Assembly (NCBI RefSeq): GCF_900101025.1
Contig: NZ_FMUH01000010.1
Coordinates: forward strand, 1-55,730
DNA from: Klenkia marina
Lineage (GTDB): Bacteria > Actinomycetota > Actinomycetes > Mycobacteriales > Geodermatophilaceae
DNA length: 55,730 nucleotides
Direction: 5' to 3'
Position 1 is the stretch's first letter; the number at the start of each line of letters is the position of its first letter. The notes beneath the pieces are model-generated. The model did no database searches and was not told the DNA's origin. It worked only from the letters and a program-made list of their open reading frames with translations. Both the position numbers and the translations under genes were made by a program. This document shows positions 38,121 to 46,610 of this stretch, piece by piece.

Positions 38121-38204
38121 GCGGGAGTGGTGTAACGGCAGCCACGCCAGGTTTAGGTCCTGGTGCCTTCGGGCGTAGGGGTTCGACTCCCCTCTCCCGC
38201 ACCA
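38121..38204 (+). tRNA. tRNA-Leu (TAG), CCA encoded
   Basis: Acceptor GCGGGAG (38121-38127) pairs with CTCCCGC (38194-38200), then A and CCA. The anticodon stem CCAGG/CCTGG holds loop TTTAGGT with anticodon TAG (38154-38156). The long variable arm (GCC, TTCG, GGC) is typical of class II tRNA-Leu. A terminator follows. Confidence 0.97.
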
Positions 38205-38225
38205 CGGTTCCCCCCACGGTTCCCC

Positions 38226-38258
38226 CCGGGTGTCACCCGGGCGGGTGACGGCACCCGG
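38226..38258 (+). terminator. tRNA-Leu terminator
   Basis: CCGGGTG (38226-38232) pairs with CACCCGG (38252-38258), and the inner TCACCC pairs with GGGTGA, giving a long GC hairpin 22 bases after the tRNA. Before it, the 12-base unit CACGGTTCCCCC is directly repeated (38203-38214 and 38215-38226), the first copy overlapping the CCA end. Confidence 0.7.
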
Positions 38259-38300
38259 GTCGGGCTGGTCCACCGCCGGCCCCCTGCCGAGTCCACCTGT

Positions 38301-41186
38301 GTGACGACGGGACTGGACCACGACACCGGAGCACCCGCTGCGGGCCCCACCGGGGCTGCGCCGACCGCGCGACCCGCGGTCGCCGAGCGCCGGCTCGGCG
38401 ACGTGCTCCGCGACAACGGCACCATCACCGCCGAGCAGCTGGACGCCGGCCTCGCCCAGGCCCGCCGGGTGGGCGAGCCGCTGGGCTCGGTGCTGCTGGC
38501 CAAGCAGTGGATCACCCGTCGTCAGCTCTACGTCGCCCTCGCGGAGGTCTGGGGCGCCGAGATGGCCTTCGTGGACCCGGTCGACGTCGACACCGACCTG
38601 GCCCAGTTGTTCCCCTACCCGATGCTGGCCCGCGAGATGTGGGTGCCGCTGCGCACCGAGCGGACCGACGACGGCGAGCTGCAGGTGGTCGTCGCGTCCT
38701 CCGGGCGGCCGAGCGCCGACGTCGAGCGCGAGGTGCTCGAGCGCACCGGGATCAGCCGCGTGCACCAGCAGGTGACCACCGACTGGGACGTCCAGCGCGC
38801 CCTGCGCACCGTGTGGCGGGACGAGGTCGTGCACGAGGCGGTGTCCTCGCTGGCCGAGCGCCGGCCCGAGGAGTCGGCGTCGACCGTGTTCACCTGGCCC
38901 CAGGTGCTCAGCGCGGTGCTCGCCGTCCTCGCCGTCGTGGTCGGGCTCGTGCTCGACTTCCCGACCACCGTCGTCGTGCTGCTGGCGATCATCAACGTCA
39001 CCATCGGCCTCTCCGTCGGCGCCAAGGCGCTGATCAGCACCGTGGGCACCGCGTCGGAGACCGTGGAGCAGGTGACCGACGCCGAGGTCGCGGCGCTCAC
39101 CGACGCCGAGCTGCCGCGCTACACGATCCTCGTGCCGGTCTACAAGGAAGCCGGCATCGTCGGGCTGCTCATGCGCAACCTGTCGGCGCTGGACTACCCG
39201 CGCGAGAAGCTGGAGATCCTGCTCCTGCTCGAGGAGGACGACCCCGAGACGCTGCAGGCCGCACTGGCCGCCGCACCGCCGGACATCGTGCGCATCCTCG
39301 TCGTGCCGCACTCGATGCCCAAGACCAAGCCCCGGGCCTGCAACGTCGGGCTGTCCTTCGCCCGCGGCGAGCTCGTGGTCATCTACGACGCCGAGGACCG
39401 CCCCGACGCCGACCAGCTCAAGAAGTCGGTGGTCGCGTTCGCCAAGGGCGGCGAGGAACTGGTCTGCGTCCAGGCGGCGCTGAACTACTTCAACGCCGAG
39501 GAGAACCTGCTCACCCGCATGTTCACCCTCGAGTACAGCTCGTGGTTCGACTACACGCTGCCCGGCCTGGACGCCATGCGGCTGCCCATCCCGCTGGGCG
39601 GCACGAGCAACCACTTCCGCGCGGACATGCTGCGCGAGCTCGGCGGCTGGGACCCCTTCAACGTCACCGAGGACGCCGACCTGGGCGTGCGCGCCTCGGC
39701 CCGCGGCGGGCGCGTGGCGGTGGTCAACTCGACCACCTACGAAGAGGCCAACATGGCCGTCGGCAACTGGATCCGGCAGCGCAGCCGCTGGATCAAGGGC
39801 TACATGCAGACGTTCCTGGTGCACAGCCGGCACCCGCTCAAGCTCGTGCGGGCGATCGGGCTGCGCCAGACGATCGGGTTCCTGCTGACCATCGGCGGCA
39901 CCCCGGCCACGTTCCTGCTGACGCCGATCCTGTGGGTGCTGTTCATCCTCTGGTTGGCCTTCCCGCACCAGTTCAGCCCGGCGCTCCCGCCCTGGCTGCA
40001 GTACGTCAGCCTGGCCAACCTGCTCGTGGGCAACGGCCTCATCGTCTACCTCAGCCTGCTGGCCGGGTTCAAGCGCCGCAGCTACGGCCTGGTGGCCTAC
40101 GCGCTGCTGTCGCCGCTGTACTGGATGCTGCACTCGGTAGCCTCCTACAAGGCCGCCTGGCAGCTGGTGACCAAGCCCTTCTACTGGGAGAAGACCCAGC
40201 ACGGGCTCACCAGCCACACCCAGGAGGACGGCGAGGACGGCGCGGCGGCGGTGACGACGACCCGCCCGGCCGAGCTCCCCGCCGGGTCGTCGGCCGCCTC
40301 GGCCACGGTGGCCGCCGTGGCCTCGGCGCACCGGCGCGTCCCCACCGCCCAGGCGCTGGCCGAGCTGGCAGCCCCTGCCGCCGTCCCCCCGGTCGCCGTC
40401 CCCCCGGCCGCCGGCGCTGCCGCCGCGCCCCGGCGCGACGAGCCGCGCGCCACCGCCTCCGTGCCGGGCGGCACCCACGCCCCGGTCGCACCCGGTGCGG
40501 CCCCGCCGCCGGACCACGTCCCCCACCCCGACCCCGCCGAGGACCTGATGCGCCCCCTGGACCTGGACGACCTGGCCGTGCTGCAGGCCGAGCTCGAGGT
40601 GCTCGACGAACGCGACCTGATCGCCGAGCTGGCCCCTGGCCTCGTGCCCGACCGTCCAGCGGCCCCCGCACCGGACCGTGCGCGGGAACGTGCACCGGAC
40701 CGTGGCCCGGACCGCGCACCTGGCGTCCCGCCGGTCCCCGCCCGCCGTGCGCGCCGTCCGCTGCCCCCGCTCCGTCCCGTTCCCCGGCGACCCGCCGTCG
40801 ACCGGGTCGCCGCAGCCGCCGTCGGGCAGGTCCCCGGGCAGCTCACCGCGGAGCCGCCGACGCGGCCCCCCGTGCGGGCATTGCCCGCCGTGCCGGCCCC
40901 GGTCGACCGGCCGGCCCGCCGGCGGGGCCCGCTGCCGGCCGTGGTCCCCACCCGTCAGCCCGCCGCGCCCCCGGCCGTCGGGTCGGACGAGGCCCGCCCC
41001 ACGACCGGGCGCCCCCCGGTCCCGGGGATGACCGTCGTGCGGCTGCTGCCCGCCGTGCCCGCCCCGCCCGCTCCCGCGCCGACCCCCGCCGCCCCCGCCG
41101 CGTCCCGGCGTGCCCGGCACGCCGCCAACGCAGCCCCGGCCGGTCGCGGTCTGCTGTCCTGGCTGGACCGGGGGCCGGACGAGTGA
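38301..41186 (+). CDS. Membrane glycosyltransferase family 2 with N-terminal GspE-type domain
   Basis: A 961-residue protein. Residues about 30-150 resemble the N-terminal domain of type II secretion ATPases (RLGDVLRDNGTITAEQL, then EVWGAEMAFVDP). Two membrane segments follow (194-250). The catalytic GT2 region has ILVPVYKEAG (272), YDAEDRPD (about 361), TEDADLGVR (456) and QRSRWIKGYMQT (492), the D, D, D, QxxRW set of processive cellulose/hyaluronan-like synthases. More membrane helices lie at 523-622, then a Pro/Ala-rich disordered tail of ~325 residues. It would polymerise or transfer a sugar at the membrane; the XagB-type adhesin synthases share the core. GTG 38301 is inferred. Coupled to the next gene. 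Confidence 0.85.
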   Translation: MTTGLDHDTGAPAAGPTGAAPTARPAVAERRLGDVLRDNGTITAEQLDAGLAQARRVGEPLGSVLLAKQWITRRQLYVALAEVWGAEMAFVDPVDVDTDLAQLFPYPMLAREMWVPLRTERTDDGELQVVVASSGRPSADVEREVLERTGISRVHQQVTTDWDVQRALRTVWRDEVVHEAVSSLAERRPEESASTVFTWPQVLSAVLAVLAVVVGLVLDFPTTVVVLLAIINVTIGLSVGAKALISTVGTASETVEQVTDAEVAALTDAELPRYTILVPVYKEAGIVGLLMRNLSALDYPREKLEILLLLEEDDPETLQAALAAAPPDIVRILVVPHSMPKTKPRACNVGLSFARGELVVIYDAEDRPDADQLKKSVVAFAKGGEELVCVQAALNYFNAEENLLTRMFTLEYSSWFDYTLPGLDAMRLPIPLGGTSNHFRADMLRELGGWDPFNVTEDADLGVRASARGGRVAVVNSTTYEEANMAVGNWIRQRSRWIKGYMQTFLVHSRHPLKLVRAIGLRQTIGFLLTIGGTPATFLLTPILWVLFILWLAFPHQFSPALPPWLQYVSLANLLVGNGLIVYLSLLAGFKRRSYGLVAYALLSPLYWMLHSVASYKAAWQLVTKPFYWEKTQHGLTSHTQEDGEDGAAAVTTTRPAELPAGSSAASATVAAVASAHRRVPTAQALAELAAPAAVPPVAVPPAAGAAAAPRRDEPRATASVPGGTHAPVAPGAAPPPDHVPHPDPAEDLMRPLDLDDLAVLQAELEVLDERDLIAELAPGLVPDRPAAPAPDRARERAPDRGPDRAPGVPPVPARRARRPLPPLRPVPRRPAVDRVAAAAVGQVPGQLTAEPPTRPPVRALPAVPAPVDRPARRRGPLPAVVPTRQPAAPPAVGSDEARPTTGRPPVPGMTVVRLLPAVPAPPAPAPTPAAPAASRRARHAANAAPAGRGLLSWLDRGPDE

Positions 41187-41800
41187 GCGCGTCGCTGTCC
41201 CCCAGCAGCGCCGTCCCGGGTGCCGTCGCCGTCCCGGGTGGCGTCGCCGTCCCGGCTGCCGTCGCCGTCCCGGGTGCCGTCGCCGCCCCCCGGGAGCCGA
41301 TCCGCGTGCGGATGGGCGTCGTGCTGCTGGCCGTGCTGGCGGTGCTGGTCGCCGAGCTGGTCGCCGGTGTCCTGGTCGGGGTGCCCCCGCACCTGTTGGG
41401 CGTGGGCATGTGCCTGTCGACCGTCGTGGTGTTCGGCCTGGTCTTCTGCTTCGGCGCCATCACCATCGCCGGGTTCGCCGCGGGGGCCGGGGCGGCGGGC
41501 GTGGTCGTCCTGGAGCCCGGCTGGCTGGCGCCGGCGCTGCTGGCCCTGGCCGTCATGGCCGTGGTCTGCGGGCTGGCGCCCGGGTGGGCGCGGGTCGAGG
41601 CCTGGCAGGCGGTGCGCTCGGCCCCGGTGGGCGAGGCAGGTCAGCGGGCGCTGAGCAGCTCCGCGCCGACCTCGCTGCCGTCGCGGCTCGCGGTGCGGTG
41701 GCGCACCGACCGGGTGGTCGCGGCCTTCCTGGTGCTGGCCTTCCCGCCGGTGTTCGTCACCGCGGCGATCGCGTTCATCACCTGGACCGCCCACCGCTGA
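41183..41800 (+). CDS. Small membrane protein coupled to the glycosyltransferase
   Basis: A 205-residue protein whose GTG 41183 overlaps the glycosyltransferase stop (GTGA). After an N-terminal hexapeptide repeat (VPGAVA/VPGGVA units, 41213-41284) it has four hydrophobic segments: VVLLAVLAVLVAELVAGVLV, LSTVVVFGLVFCFGAITIAG, PALLALAVMAVVCGL, and FLVLAFPPVFVTAAIAFI. No family recognised. Coupling suggests it assists or regulates the glycosyltransferase. Confidence 0.7.
   Translation: MSASLSPSSAVPGAVAVPGGVAVPAAVAVPGAVAAPREPIRVRMGVVLLAVLAVLVAELVAGVLVGVPPHLLGVGMCLSTVVVFGLVFCFGAITIAGFAAGAGAAGVVVLEPGWLAPALLALAVMAVVCGLAPGWARVEAWQAVRSAPVGEAGQRALSSSAPTSLPSRLAVRWRTDRVVAAFLVLAFPPVFVTAAIAFITWTAHR
41213..41284 (+). 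repeat. Four tandem 18-base units inside the coding sequence
   Basis: Four units of GTCCCGGGTGCCGTCGCC, with single changes in the second and third, lie head to tail and in frame. They encode VPGAVA, VPGGVA, VPAAVA, VPGAVA near the N terminus of the small membrane protein. Confidence 0.9.
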
Positions 41801-41818
41801 CCCGCCGGCGCCGGGCGG

Positions 41819-42421
41819 TCAGCCCAGCAGCTCGGCCACCACCGGGAGCAGGGCCGCGAACGCCTGGCCGCGGTGGCTGGCGGCGTCCTTCTCGGCGGGC
41901 TCGAGCTCGGCCGACGTGCGGTCGAGGCCGTCGGGCAGGAACACCGGGTCGTAGCCGAAGCCGTTGCTGCCCCGCGGCTCGTGGAGCACGACCCCGCGCC
42001 ACTCGCGGCGCAGCACCCGCTCGGTGCCGTCGGGCAGCACCAACGCCGCGGCGCAGACGAACGCCGCGCCGCGCCGCTCGTCGGGCACGTCGGCCAGCTG
42101 CCCCAGCAGCAGTGCGGTGTTGGCCGGGTCGTCGCCGTGCCGGCCCGACCAGCGGGCGGACAGGATGCCGGGCATGCCGTTCAGGGCGTCGACGGCGATG
42201 CCCGAGTCGTCGGCGACCGAGGGCAACCCGGTCCACCGCACCGCCTCGCGCGCCTTGAGCAGCGCGTTCTCCTCGAACGTCGCGCCGGTCTCGGGCGCCT
42301 CGGGGTACTCGGGGACGTCGCGCAGCCCGACCACCTCGACCCCGGGGACGGCGGTCTCCAGCAGCCGCTGCAGCTCGGTGAGCTTGCCGGCGTTGCGCGT
42401 GGCCAGCAGCAGCCGGCTCAC
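41819..42421 (-). CDS. rdgB: XTP/dITP diphosphatase (RdgB/HAM1)
   Basis: A 200-residue enzyme that hydrolyses non-canonical purine nucleoside triphosphates to monophosphates. [15 protein letters not shown] is the substrate loop, [41 protein letters not shown] and [12 protein letters not shown] are family signatures. GTG 42421 overlaps the rph stop (GTGA), the same gene pair order as Rv1340-Rv1341. Confidence 0.95.
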   Translation of the reverse strand: MSRLLLATRNAGKLTELQRLLETAVPGVEVVGLRDVPEYPEAPETGATFEENALLKAREAVRWTGLPSVADDSGIAVDALNGMPGILSARWSGRHGDDPANTALLLGQLADVPDERRGAAFVCAAALVLPDGTERVLRREWRGVVLHEPRGSNGFGYDPVFLPDGLDRTSAELEPAEKDAASHRGQAFAALLPVVAELLG

Positions 42422-43140
42422 TTCGCCAGCGCCTCGGCCTGGGCGAGCGTGAGCTCGGCGCAGCCGGCGACGGCGAGGTCGAGCAGCTGGTCGAGGGTGG
42501 CCCGGTCGAACACCGCGCCCTCCGCCGTCCCCTGCACCTCGACGAACCCGCCGTCCCCGGTGCACACCACGTTCATGTCGGTGCCGGCGCGCACGTCCTC
42601 CTCGTAGGCGAGGTCCAGGCGCGGCTCACCGTCGATCACCCCGACGCTGACCGCGGCGACCGACTGCACCAGCGGCTGGGCCTTGGCCAGCTTGCCGCGC
42701 TCGCCGAGGTGGGCGACGGCGTCGGCCAGCGCCACGTAGGCACCGGTGATGGCCGCTGTGCGGGTGCCGCCGTCGGCCTGCAGGACGTCGCAGTCCAGGG
42801 CGATCGAGTTCTCGCCCAGCGCCGAGAGGTCGATCGAGGCGCGCAGCGAGCGGCCGATGAGCCGGCTGATCTCGTGGGTGCGGCCACCGATCTTGCCCTT
42901 GACCGACTCGCGGTCGCTGCGGGTGTGGGTGGCCCGCGGCAGCATCGAGTACTCGGCGGTCACCCAGCCCAGGCCCGACCCACGGCGCCAGCGCGGCACG
43001 CCCTCGGTGACGCTGGCCGCGCAGAGCACGCGGGTGCGGCCGAACTCGACCAGCACCGAGCCCTCGGCGTGGTCGAGCCAGTTGCGGGTGATGGTCACCG
43101 GGCGGAGCTGGTCGGCGCTGCGGCCGTCGGGGCGGGTCAC
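42418..43140 (-). CDS. rph: Ribonuclease PH
   Basis: This 240-residue phosphorolytic exonuclease trims tRNA 3' ends. [18 protein letters not shown] at the N terminus, [39 protein letters not shown] (phosphate-binding Arg region) and [20 protein letters not shown] are diagnostic. GTG 43140 is preceded by TACCCT (43154-43149) at 8 bases, suggesting leaderless expression. Divergent from yjbQ across 36 bases. Confidence 0.96.
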   Translation of the reverse strand: MTRPDGRSADQLRPVTITRNWLDHAEGSVLVEFGRTRVLCAASVTEGVPRWRRGSGLGWVTAEYSMLPRATHTRSDRESVKGKIGGRTHEISRLIGRSLRASIDLSALGENSIALDCDVLQADGGTRTAAITGAYVALADAVAHLGERGKLAKAQPLVQSVAAVSVGVIDGEPRLDLAYEEDVRAGTDMNVVCTGDGGFVEVQGTAEGAVFDRATLDQLLDLAVAGCAELTLAQAEALAK

Positions 43141-43176
43141 GTGGATCGAGGGTAGTGGGCGGGGAAGACTGGTCCC

Positions 43177-43581
43177 ATGCGATCAGAACTGCGCCAGCTG
43201 CGCACCGGCGGCGCCCCGGCCGTCGTCGACCTGACCGACGAGTGCGCCGACTTCGTGCGGGCCGAGGGCGATGGCCTGCTCCAGGTGTTCGTGCCGCACG
43301 CCACGGCGGGCATCGCGATCATCGAGACCGGCGCCGGCAGCGACGACGACCTGCTCGCCCAGCTCGACGTCCTCCTGCCCACCGACGGCCGGTGGCGGCA
43401 CCGGCACGGCTCCCCCGGGCACGGCCGGGACCACGTGCTGCCGGCGTTCGTGCCGCCGCACGCCACCGTGCCGGTGCTGGAGGGGCGGCTGGCGCTGGGC
43501 ACCTGGCAGCGCATCTGCTTCGTCGACACCAACGGCGACAACCCCACGCGGCACGTGCGGTTCAGCTTCCTGCGCGGCTGA
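43177..43581 (+). CDS. YjbQ family protein (UPF0047)
   Basis: A 134-residue YjbQ fold. [24 protein letters not shown] and the metal-site region [21 protein letters not shown] carry the conserved His residues, ending [21 protein letters not shown]. Members show weak thiamine-phosphate synthase activity in vitro; the real role is unknown. AAGACT ends six bases before ATG 43177. Confidence 0.88.
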   Translation: MRSELRQLRTGGAPAVVDLTDECADFVRAEGDGLLQVFVPHATAGIAIIETGAGSDDDLLAQLDVLLPTDGRWRHRHGSPGHGRDHVLPAFVPPHATVPVLEGRLALGTWQRICFVDTNGDNPTRHVRFSFLRG

Positions 43582-43623
43582 CCGGGCGCCGTCGGTGTCG
43601 GTGGGGTCTGCCACCATGCCCGC

Positions 43624-44109
43624 ATGACCGAGAGCGCTGCCGCCACCCGCCTGTCCCCCGGTGACCCCGCGCCCGACTTCACCCTGCCCGGTCCCGACGG
43701 CACCGAGGTGTCGCTGTCGTCCTACCGCGGGCGCCGGGTGGTCGTGTACTGCTACCCCGCCGCGCTGACGCCGGGCTGCACCACCCAGGCGGTCGACTTC
43801 ACCGCCGCGGCCGGCGAGTTCGCCGAGGCCGGGCTCGACATCATCGGCATCTCCCCCGACGCCCCCGAGAAGCTCCAGCGCTTCCGCGAGCAGGAGTCGC
43901 TGTCGATCACGCTGGTGTCCGACCAGGACACGTCGGTCCTGCAGGCCTACGGCGCCTACGGGCCCAAGAAGCTGTACGGCAAGGAGGTCGTCGGCGTGAT
44001 CCGGTCGACCTTCGTGGTCGACGCCGAGGGCCGCATCGAGAAGGCGGCCTACAACGTCAAGGCCACCGGGCACGTCGCCAAGCTGCGACGAGACCTCGGT
44101 CTCGGTTAG
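43624..44109 (+). CDS. bcp: Thioredoxin-dependent peroxiredoxin, Bcp type
   Basis: A 161-residue peroxiredoxin that reduces peroxides. The peroxidatic Cys is in YPAALTPGCTTQ (about residue 51). The usual second Cys five residues later in the E. coli type is replaced (CTTQAVDF), so it is a 1-Cys enzyme or resolves with another partner. GDPAPDFTLPGPDGTEVSL is the typical N terminus. A perfect hairpin follows the stop (44115-44138). Confidence 0.93.
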   Translation: MTESAAATRLSPGDPAPDFTLPGPDGTEVSLSSYRGRRVVVYCYPAALTPGCTTQAVDFTAAAGEFAEAGLDIIGISPDAPEKLQRFREQESLSITLVSDQDTSVLQAYGAYGPKKLYGKEVVGVIRSTFVVDAEGRIEKAAYNVKATGHVAKLRRDLGLG

Positions 44110-44114
44110 CCCGA

Positions 44115-44138
44115 CGTTCGGTCGGGCACGACCGAACG
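44115..44138. promoter_or_regulatory. Perfect 10+4+10 inverted repeat abutting the gnd start
   Basis: CGTTCGGTCG (44115-44124), loop GGCA and CGACCGAACG (44129-44138) lie between the bcp stop (44109) and the gnd ATG (44140). It can act as a bcp terminator, but it also fills the place where a gnd ribosome binding site would be. A DNA operator is a third possibility, since the arms resemble TetR sites. Confidence 0.6.
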
Positions 44139-44139
44139 C

Positions 44140-45576
44140 ATGAGCGGACAGATCGGGGTCACCGGCCTCGCGACCATGGGCGCCAACCTCGCCCGCAACC
44201 TCGCCCGGCACGGCCACCAGGTGGTGGTGCACAACCGCACCCAGGCGCGCACCGACGCCCTGCTCGAGGCGCACGGCGACGAGGGCGACTTCGTCGCCGC
44301 TGCCAGCCCGCAGGAGCTCGTCGACGCCCTCGACCAGCCGCGCACCGTCATCATCATGGTCGCCGCCGGCGACCCGACCGACGCCGTGGTCGAGGAGCTG
44401 GCGCCGCTGCTGGCCGAGGGCGACGTGCTGGTCGACGGCGGCAACGCCCGGTACACCGACACGATCCGGCGCACGCGTGAGCTGGCCGAGCGCGGCATCC
44501 ACTTCGTGGGCTGCGGCATCAGCGGCGGCGAGGAGGGTGCGCTCAACGGGCCGAGCATCATGCCCGGCGGCTCGGCCGAGGCGTACGCGATCGTGGGGCC
44601 GGTGCTGGAGGACATCTCCGCGCACGTCGACGGCGAGCCGTGCTGCACCCACGTGGGCACCGACGGCGCCGGCCACTTCGTGAAGATGGTGCACAACGGC
44701 ATCGAGTACGCCGACATGCAGCTCATCGCCGAGGCCTACGACCTGCTGCGGCAGGGGCTGGGCATGACGCCCGCCGAGATCGGCGACGTGTTCGCCACCT
44801 GGAACGAGGGCGACCTGCAGTCGTACCTGATCGAGATCACCGCCGACGTGCTGCGGCACACCGACGAGCGCACGGGTCAGCCCTTCGTCGACGTCGTGCT
44901 CGACGAGGCCGAGCAGAAGGGCACCGGCCGCTGGACGGTGCAGTCCGCCCTCGACCTCGGCACCCCGGTGTCGGGCATCGCGGAGGCGGTGTTCGCCCGG
45001 GCGCTGTCGGGTCACCGCGAGCAGCGCGAGGCCGCGCAGAAGGTGCTGCCGGGCCCGGGGCGCGACTGGGACGACCAGGTCGCCGACCGCGAGGCGTTCA
45101 CCGAGTCGGTGCGGCAGGCGCTGTACGCGGCGAAGGTGGTGGCGTACTCGCAGGGCTTCGACCAGATCGCCCGCGGGGCCGAGGAGCACGGCTGGGACGT
45201 CGACCGGGCCGCGCTGGCCGCGATCTGGCGGGACGGGTGCATCATCCGGGCGGCCTTCCTGGACCGCGTGCGGCAGGTGTTCACCGACGAGCCCGACCTC
45301 ACGACGCTGCTGACCAACGAGTACTTCCGCGACGCCGTGGCCGAGGCGCAGGAGGGCTGGCGCCAGGTCGTCGCCGGCGCCGCACGGCACGGTGTGCCGG
45401 CACCCGGTTTCGCCAGCGCGCTGGCCTACTACGACGGGCTGCGGGCCGAGCGCTCCCCCGCCGCGCTGATCCAGGGGCTGCGCGACCGGTTCGGCTCGCA
45501 CACGTACCGCCGGGTCGACGCCGAGGGCTCGTTCCACACGACGTGGTCGGAGGACCGCAGCGAGGTCGAGGCCTGA
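44140..45576 (+). CDS. gnd: 6-phosphogluconate dehydrogenase (decarboxylating)
   Basis: A 478-residue NADP-dependent oxidative pentose phosphate enzyme giving ribulose 5-phosphate and CO2. IGVTGLATMGANLARNLARHG is the dinucleotide fold (GxxxMG type), VVHNRTQART the NADP 2'-phosphate region, GISGGEEGALNGPSIMPGG and HFVKMVHNGIEYADMQLI (catalytic Lys) the substrate site. Full length of the long homodimeric type. No ribosome binding site because of the hairpin two bases upstream. Confidence 0.96.
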   Translation: MSGQIGVTGLATMGANLARNLARHGHQVVVHNRTQARTDALLEAHGDEGDFVAAASPQELVDALDQPRTVIIMVAAGDPTDAVVEELAPLLAEGDVLVDGGNARYTDTIRRTRELAERGIHFVGCGISGGEEGALNGPSIMPGGSAEAYAIVGPVLEDISAHVDGEPCCTHVGTDGAGHFVKMVHNGIEYADMQLIAEAYDLLRQGLGMTPAEIGDVFATWNEGDLQSYLIEITADVLRHTDERTGQPFVDVVLDEAEQKGTGRWTVQSALDLGTPVSGIAEAVFARALSGHREQREAAQKVLPGPGRDWDDQVADREAFTESVRQALYAAKVVAYSQGFDQIARGAEEHGWDVDRAALAAIWRDGCIIRAAFLDRVRQVFTDEPDLTTLLTNEYFRDAVAEAQEGWRQVVAGAARHGVPAPGFASALAYYDGLRAERSPAALIQGLRDRFGSHTYRRVDAEGSFHTTWSEDRSEVEA

Positions 45577-45592
45577 CCTCGCGCGCCCCGGC

Positions 45593-45652
45593 TGTGCAGT
45601 TGCGGTCGCCGACACGCGCCGCCGCGCCGACAGGAACGACCGCACCTGCACA
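45593..45652 (+). terminator. Long hairpin after gnd (repeat-like)
   Basis: TGTGCAGTTGCGGTCG (45593-45608) pairs with CGACCGCACCTGCACA (45637-45652) with one mismatch, enclosing a 28-base GC-rich apex. It lies 16 bases after the gnd stop, between convergent genes. It shares GTGCA and TGCGGT blocks with the hairpin at 19097-19155. Confidence 0.65.
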
Positions 45653-45674
45653 CTCGACCGGACGTCCGGGCGGG

Positions 45675-46610
45675 TCAGCCGCCCTCGGCGGCCTTCTTGC
45701 GGCGCTTGCCCTCGTGCATCGCGGCGACCCGGGCGACCGGGATGGTGTGGCCCTCGGCGACCAGGTCGGCGGGCAACTCCTGCGGGGCGGGCAGCGACGC
45801 CGTCCAGGGGTCGTCGGGGAACCGGGCGGCCGCGTCGGCGACGGTGACGCCCTGCGGGGTGACCTCGTCGAGGTCATCCCACGCGACCGGCACGGAGACC
45901 GGCAGGCCGGGGCGCGCCCGGGGGGACCAGGCGACCGCGATCGTGCCCCGCCCCGATCGGGTGGAGTCCACGAACACACGGCTTCCCCGGTCGGCCACCA
46001 CGTACTCCGTCGTCGCGACGTCGGGGTCCAGGGCCGCCGTGCGGGCGGCCAGCGCCCGGGTGGCCGCGGCGACGTCCTCGTGCGGCGAGCCCTGCACCGG
46101 CACCACGACGTGCAGCCCGCGCGACCCGCTGGTCTTCACCGCGGCCGCCAACCCCACCGCCGCCAGCGCCTCGCGGGCGAGCTGGGCCACCGCCACCACC
46201 TGCGAGAAGGGTCCGTCGTCGGGCGGGTCCAGGTCGAGCACCAGCCCGGTCGGCGCGGCGAACGCGCCGTCGACCACCGGGGAGAACGGCACGTGCAGCT
46301 CGACGGCCCGCTGGTTGGCCAGCCACAGCAGCGTGCGCCGGTCCTCCACCAGCACCTGGTGCACCTCGCGCCGCGTGCGGTCGGACCAGGTGGCCACCGT
46401 GCGCACCCAGTCCGGCGCCCCCTTCGGGATGTCCCGCTGCACGAACGCCGCCGCCCGCGGCCGGATGCGCACCATCGTGAGCGGCCGCCCCGACAGCAGC
46501 GGCACCAGGCGGTCGGCGAAGGCGTCGTAGTGCTCCACCAGGGCCCGTTTGGTCACCCCCAGGCCGTCACCGAGCTCGTCGTCGAGCGAGGAGAAGGTGA
46601 CGCCGTCCAT
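45675..46610 (-). CDS. LigD-type DNA polymerase domain protein (NHEJ primase-polymerase)
   Basis: A 311-residue stand-alone archaeo-eukaryotic primase-like polymerase as found in bacterial LigD. Metal-binding Asp pair: LVLDLDPPDDGPFS. TSGSRGLHVVVPVQGS is the nucleotide-binding signature and VFVDSTRSGRGTIAVAWSPRA contains the third carboxylate. It would fill or extend ends in double-strand break repair. No ligase domain, nuclease domain or Ku gene is nearby. ATG 46610 overlaps the last base of the MBL gene's stop. Last gene of the murI-MBL-polymerase run. Confidence 0.92.
   Translation of the reverse strand: MDGVTFSSLDDELGDGLGVTKRALVEHYDAFADRLVPLLSGRPLTMVRIRPRAAAFVQRDIPKGAPDWVRTVATWSDRTRREVHQVLVEDRRTLLWLANQRAVELHVPFSPVVDGAFAAPTGLVLDLDPPDDGPFSQVVAVAQLAREALAAVGLAAAVKTSGSRGLHVVVPVQGSPHEDVAAATRALAARTAALDPDVATTEYVVADRGSRVFVDSTRSGRGTIAVAWSPRARPGLPVSVPVAWDDLDEVTPQGVTVADAAARFPDDPWTASLPAPQELPADLVAEGHTIPVARVAAMHEGKRRKKAAEGG

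Noticed and set aside
37836-41120. 1094-codon open frame on the minus strand
   Set aside because: Only its last 76 codons (DUF3618) are real; the rest is antisense to the tRNA-Leu and glycosyltransferase genes.
41213-41284. Tandem 18-base units as a CRISPR array
   Set aside because: No spacers; the units are contiguous, in frame and code for a hexapeptide repeat.
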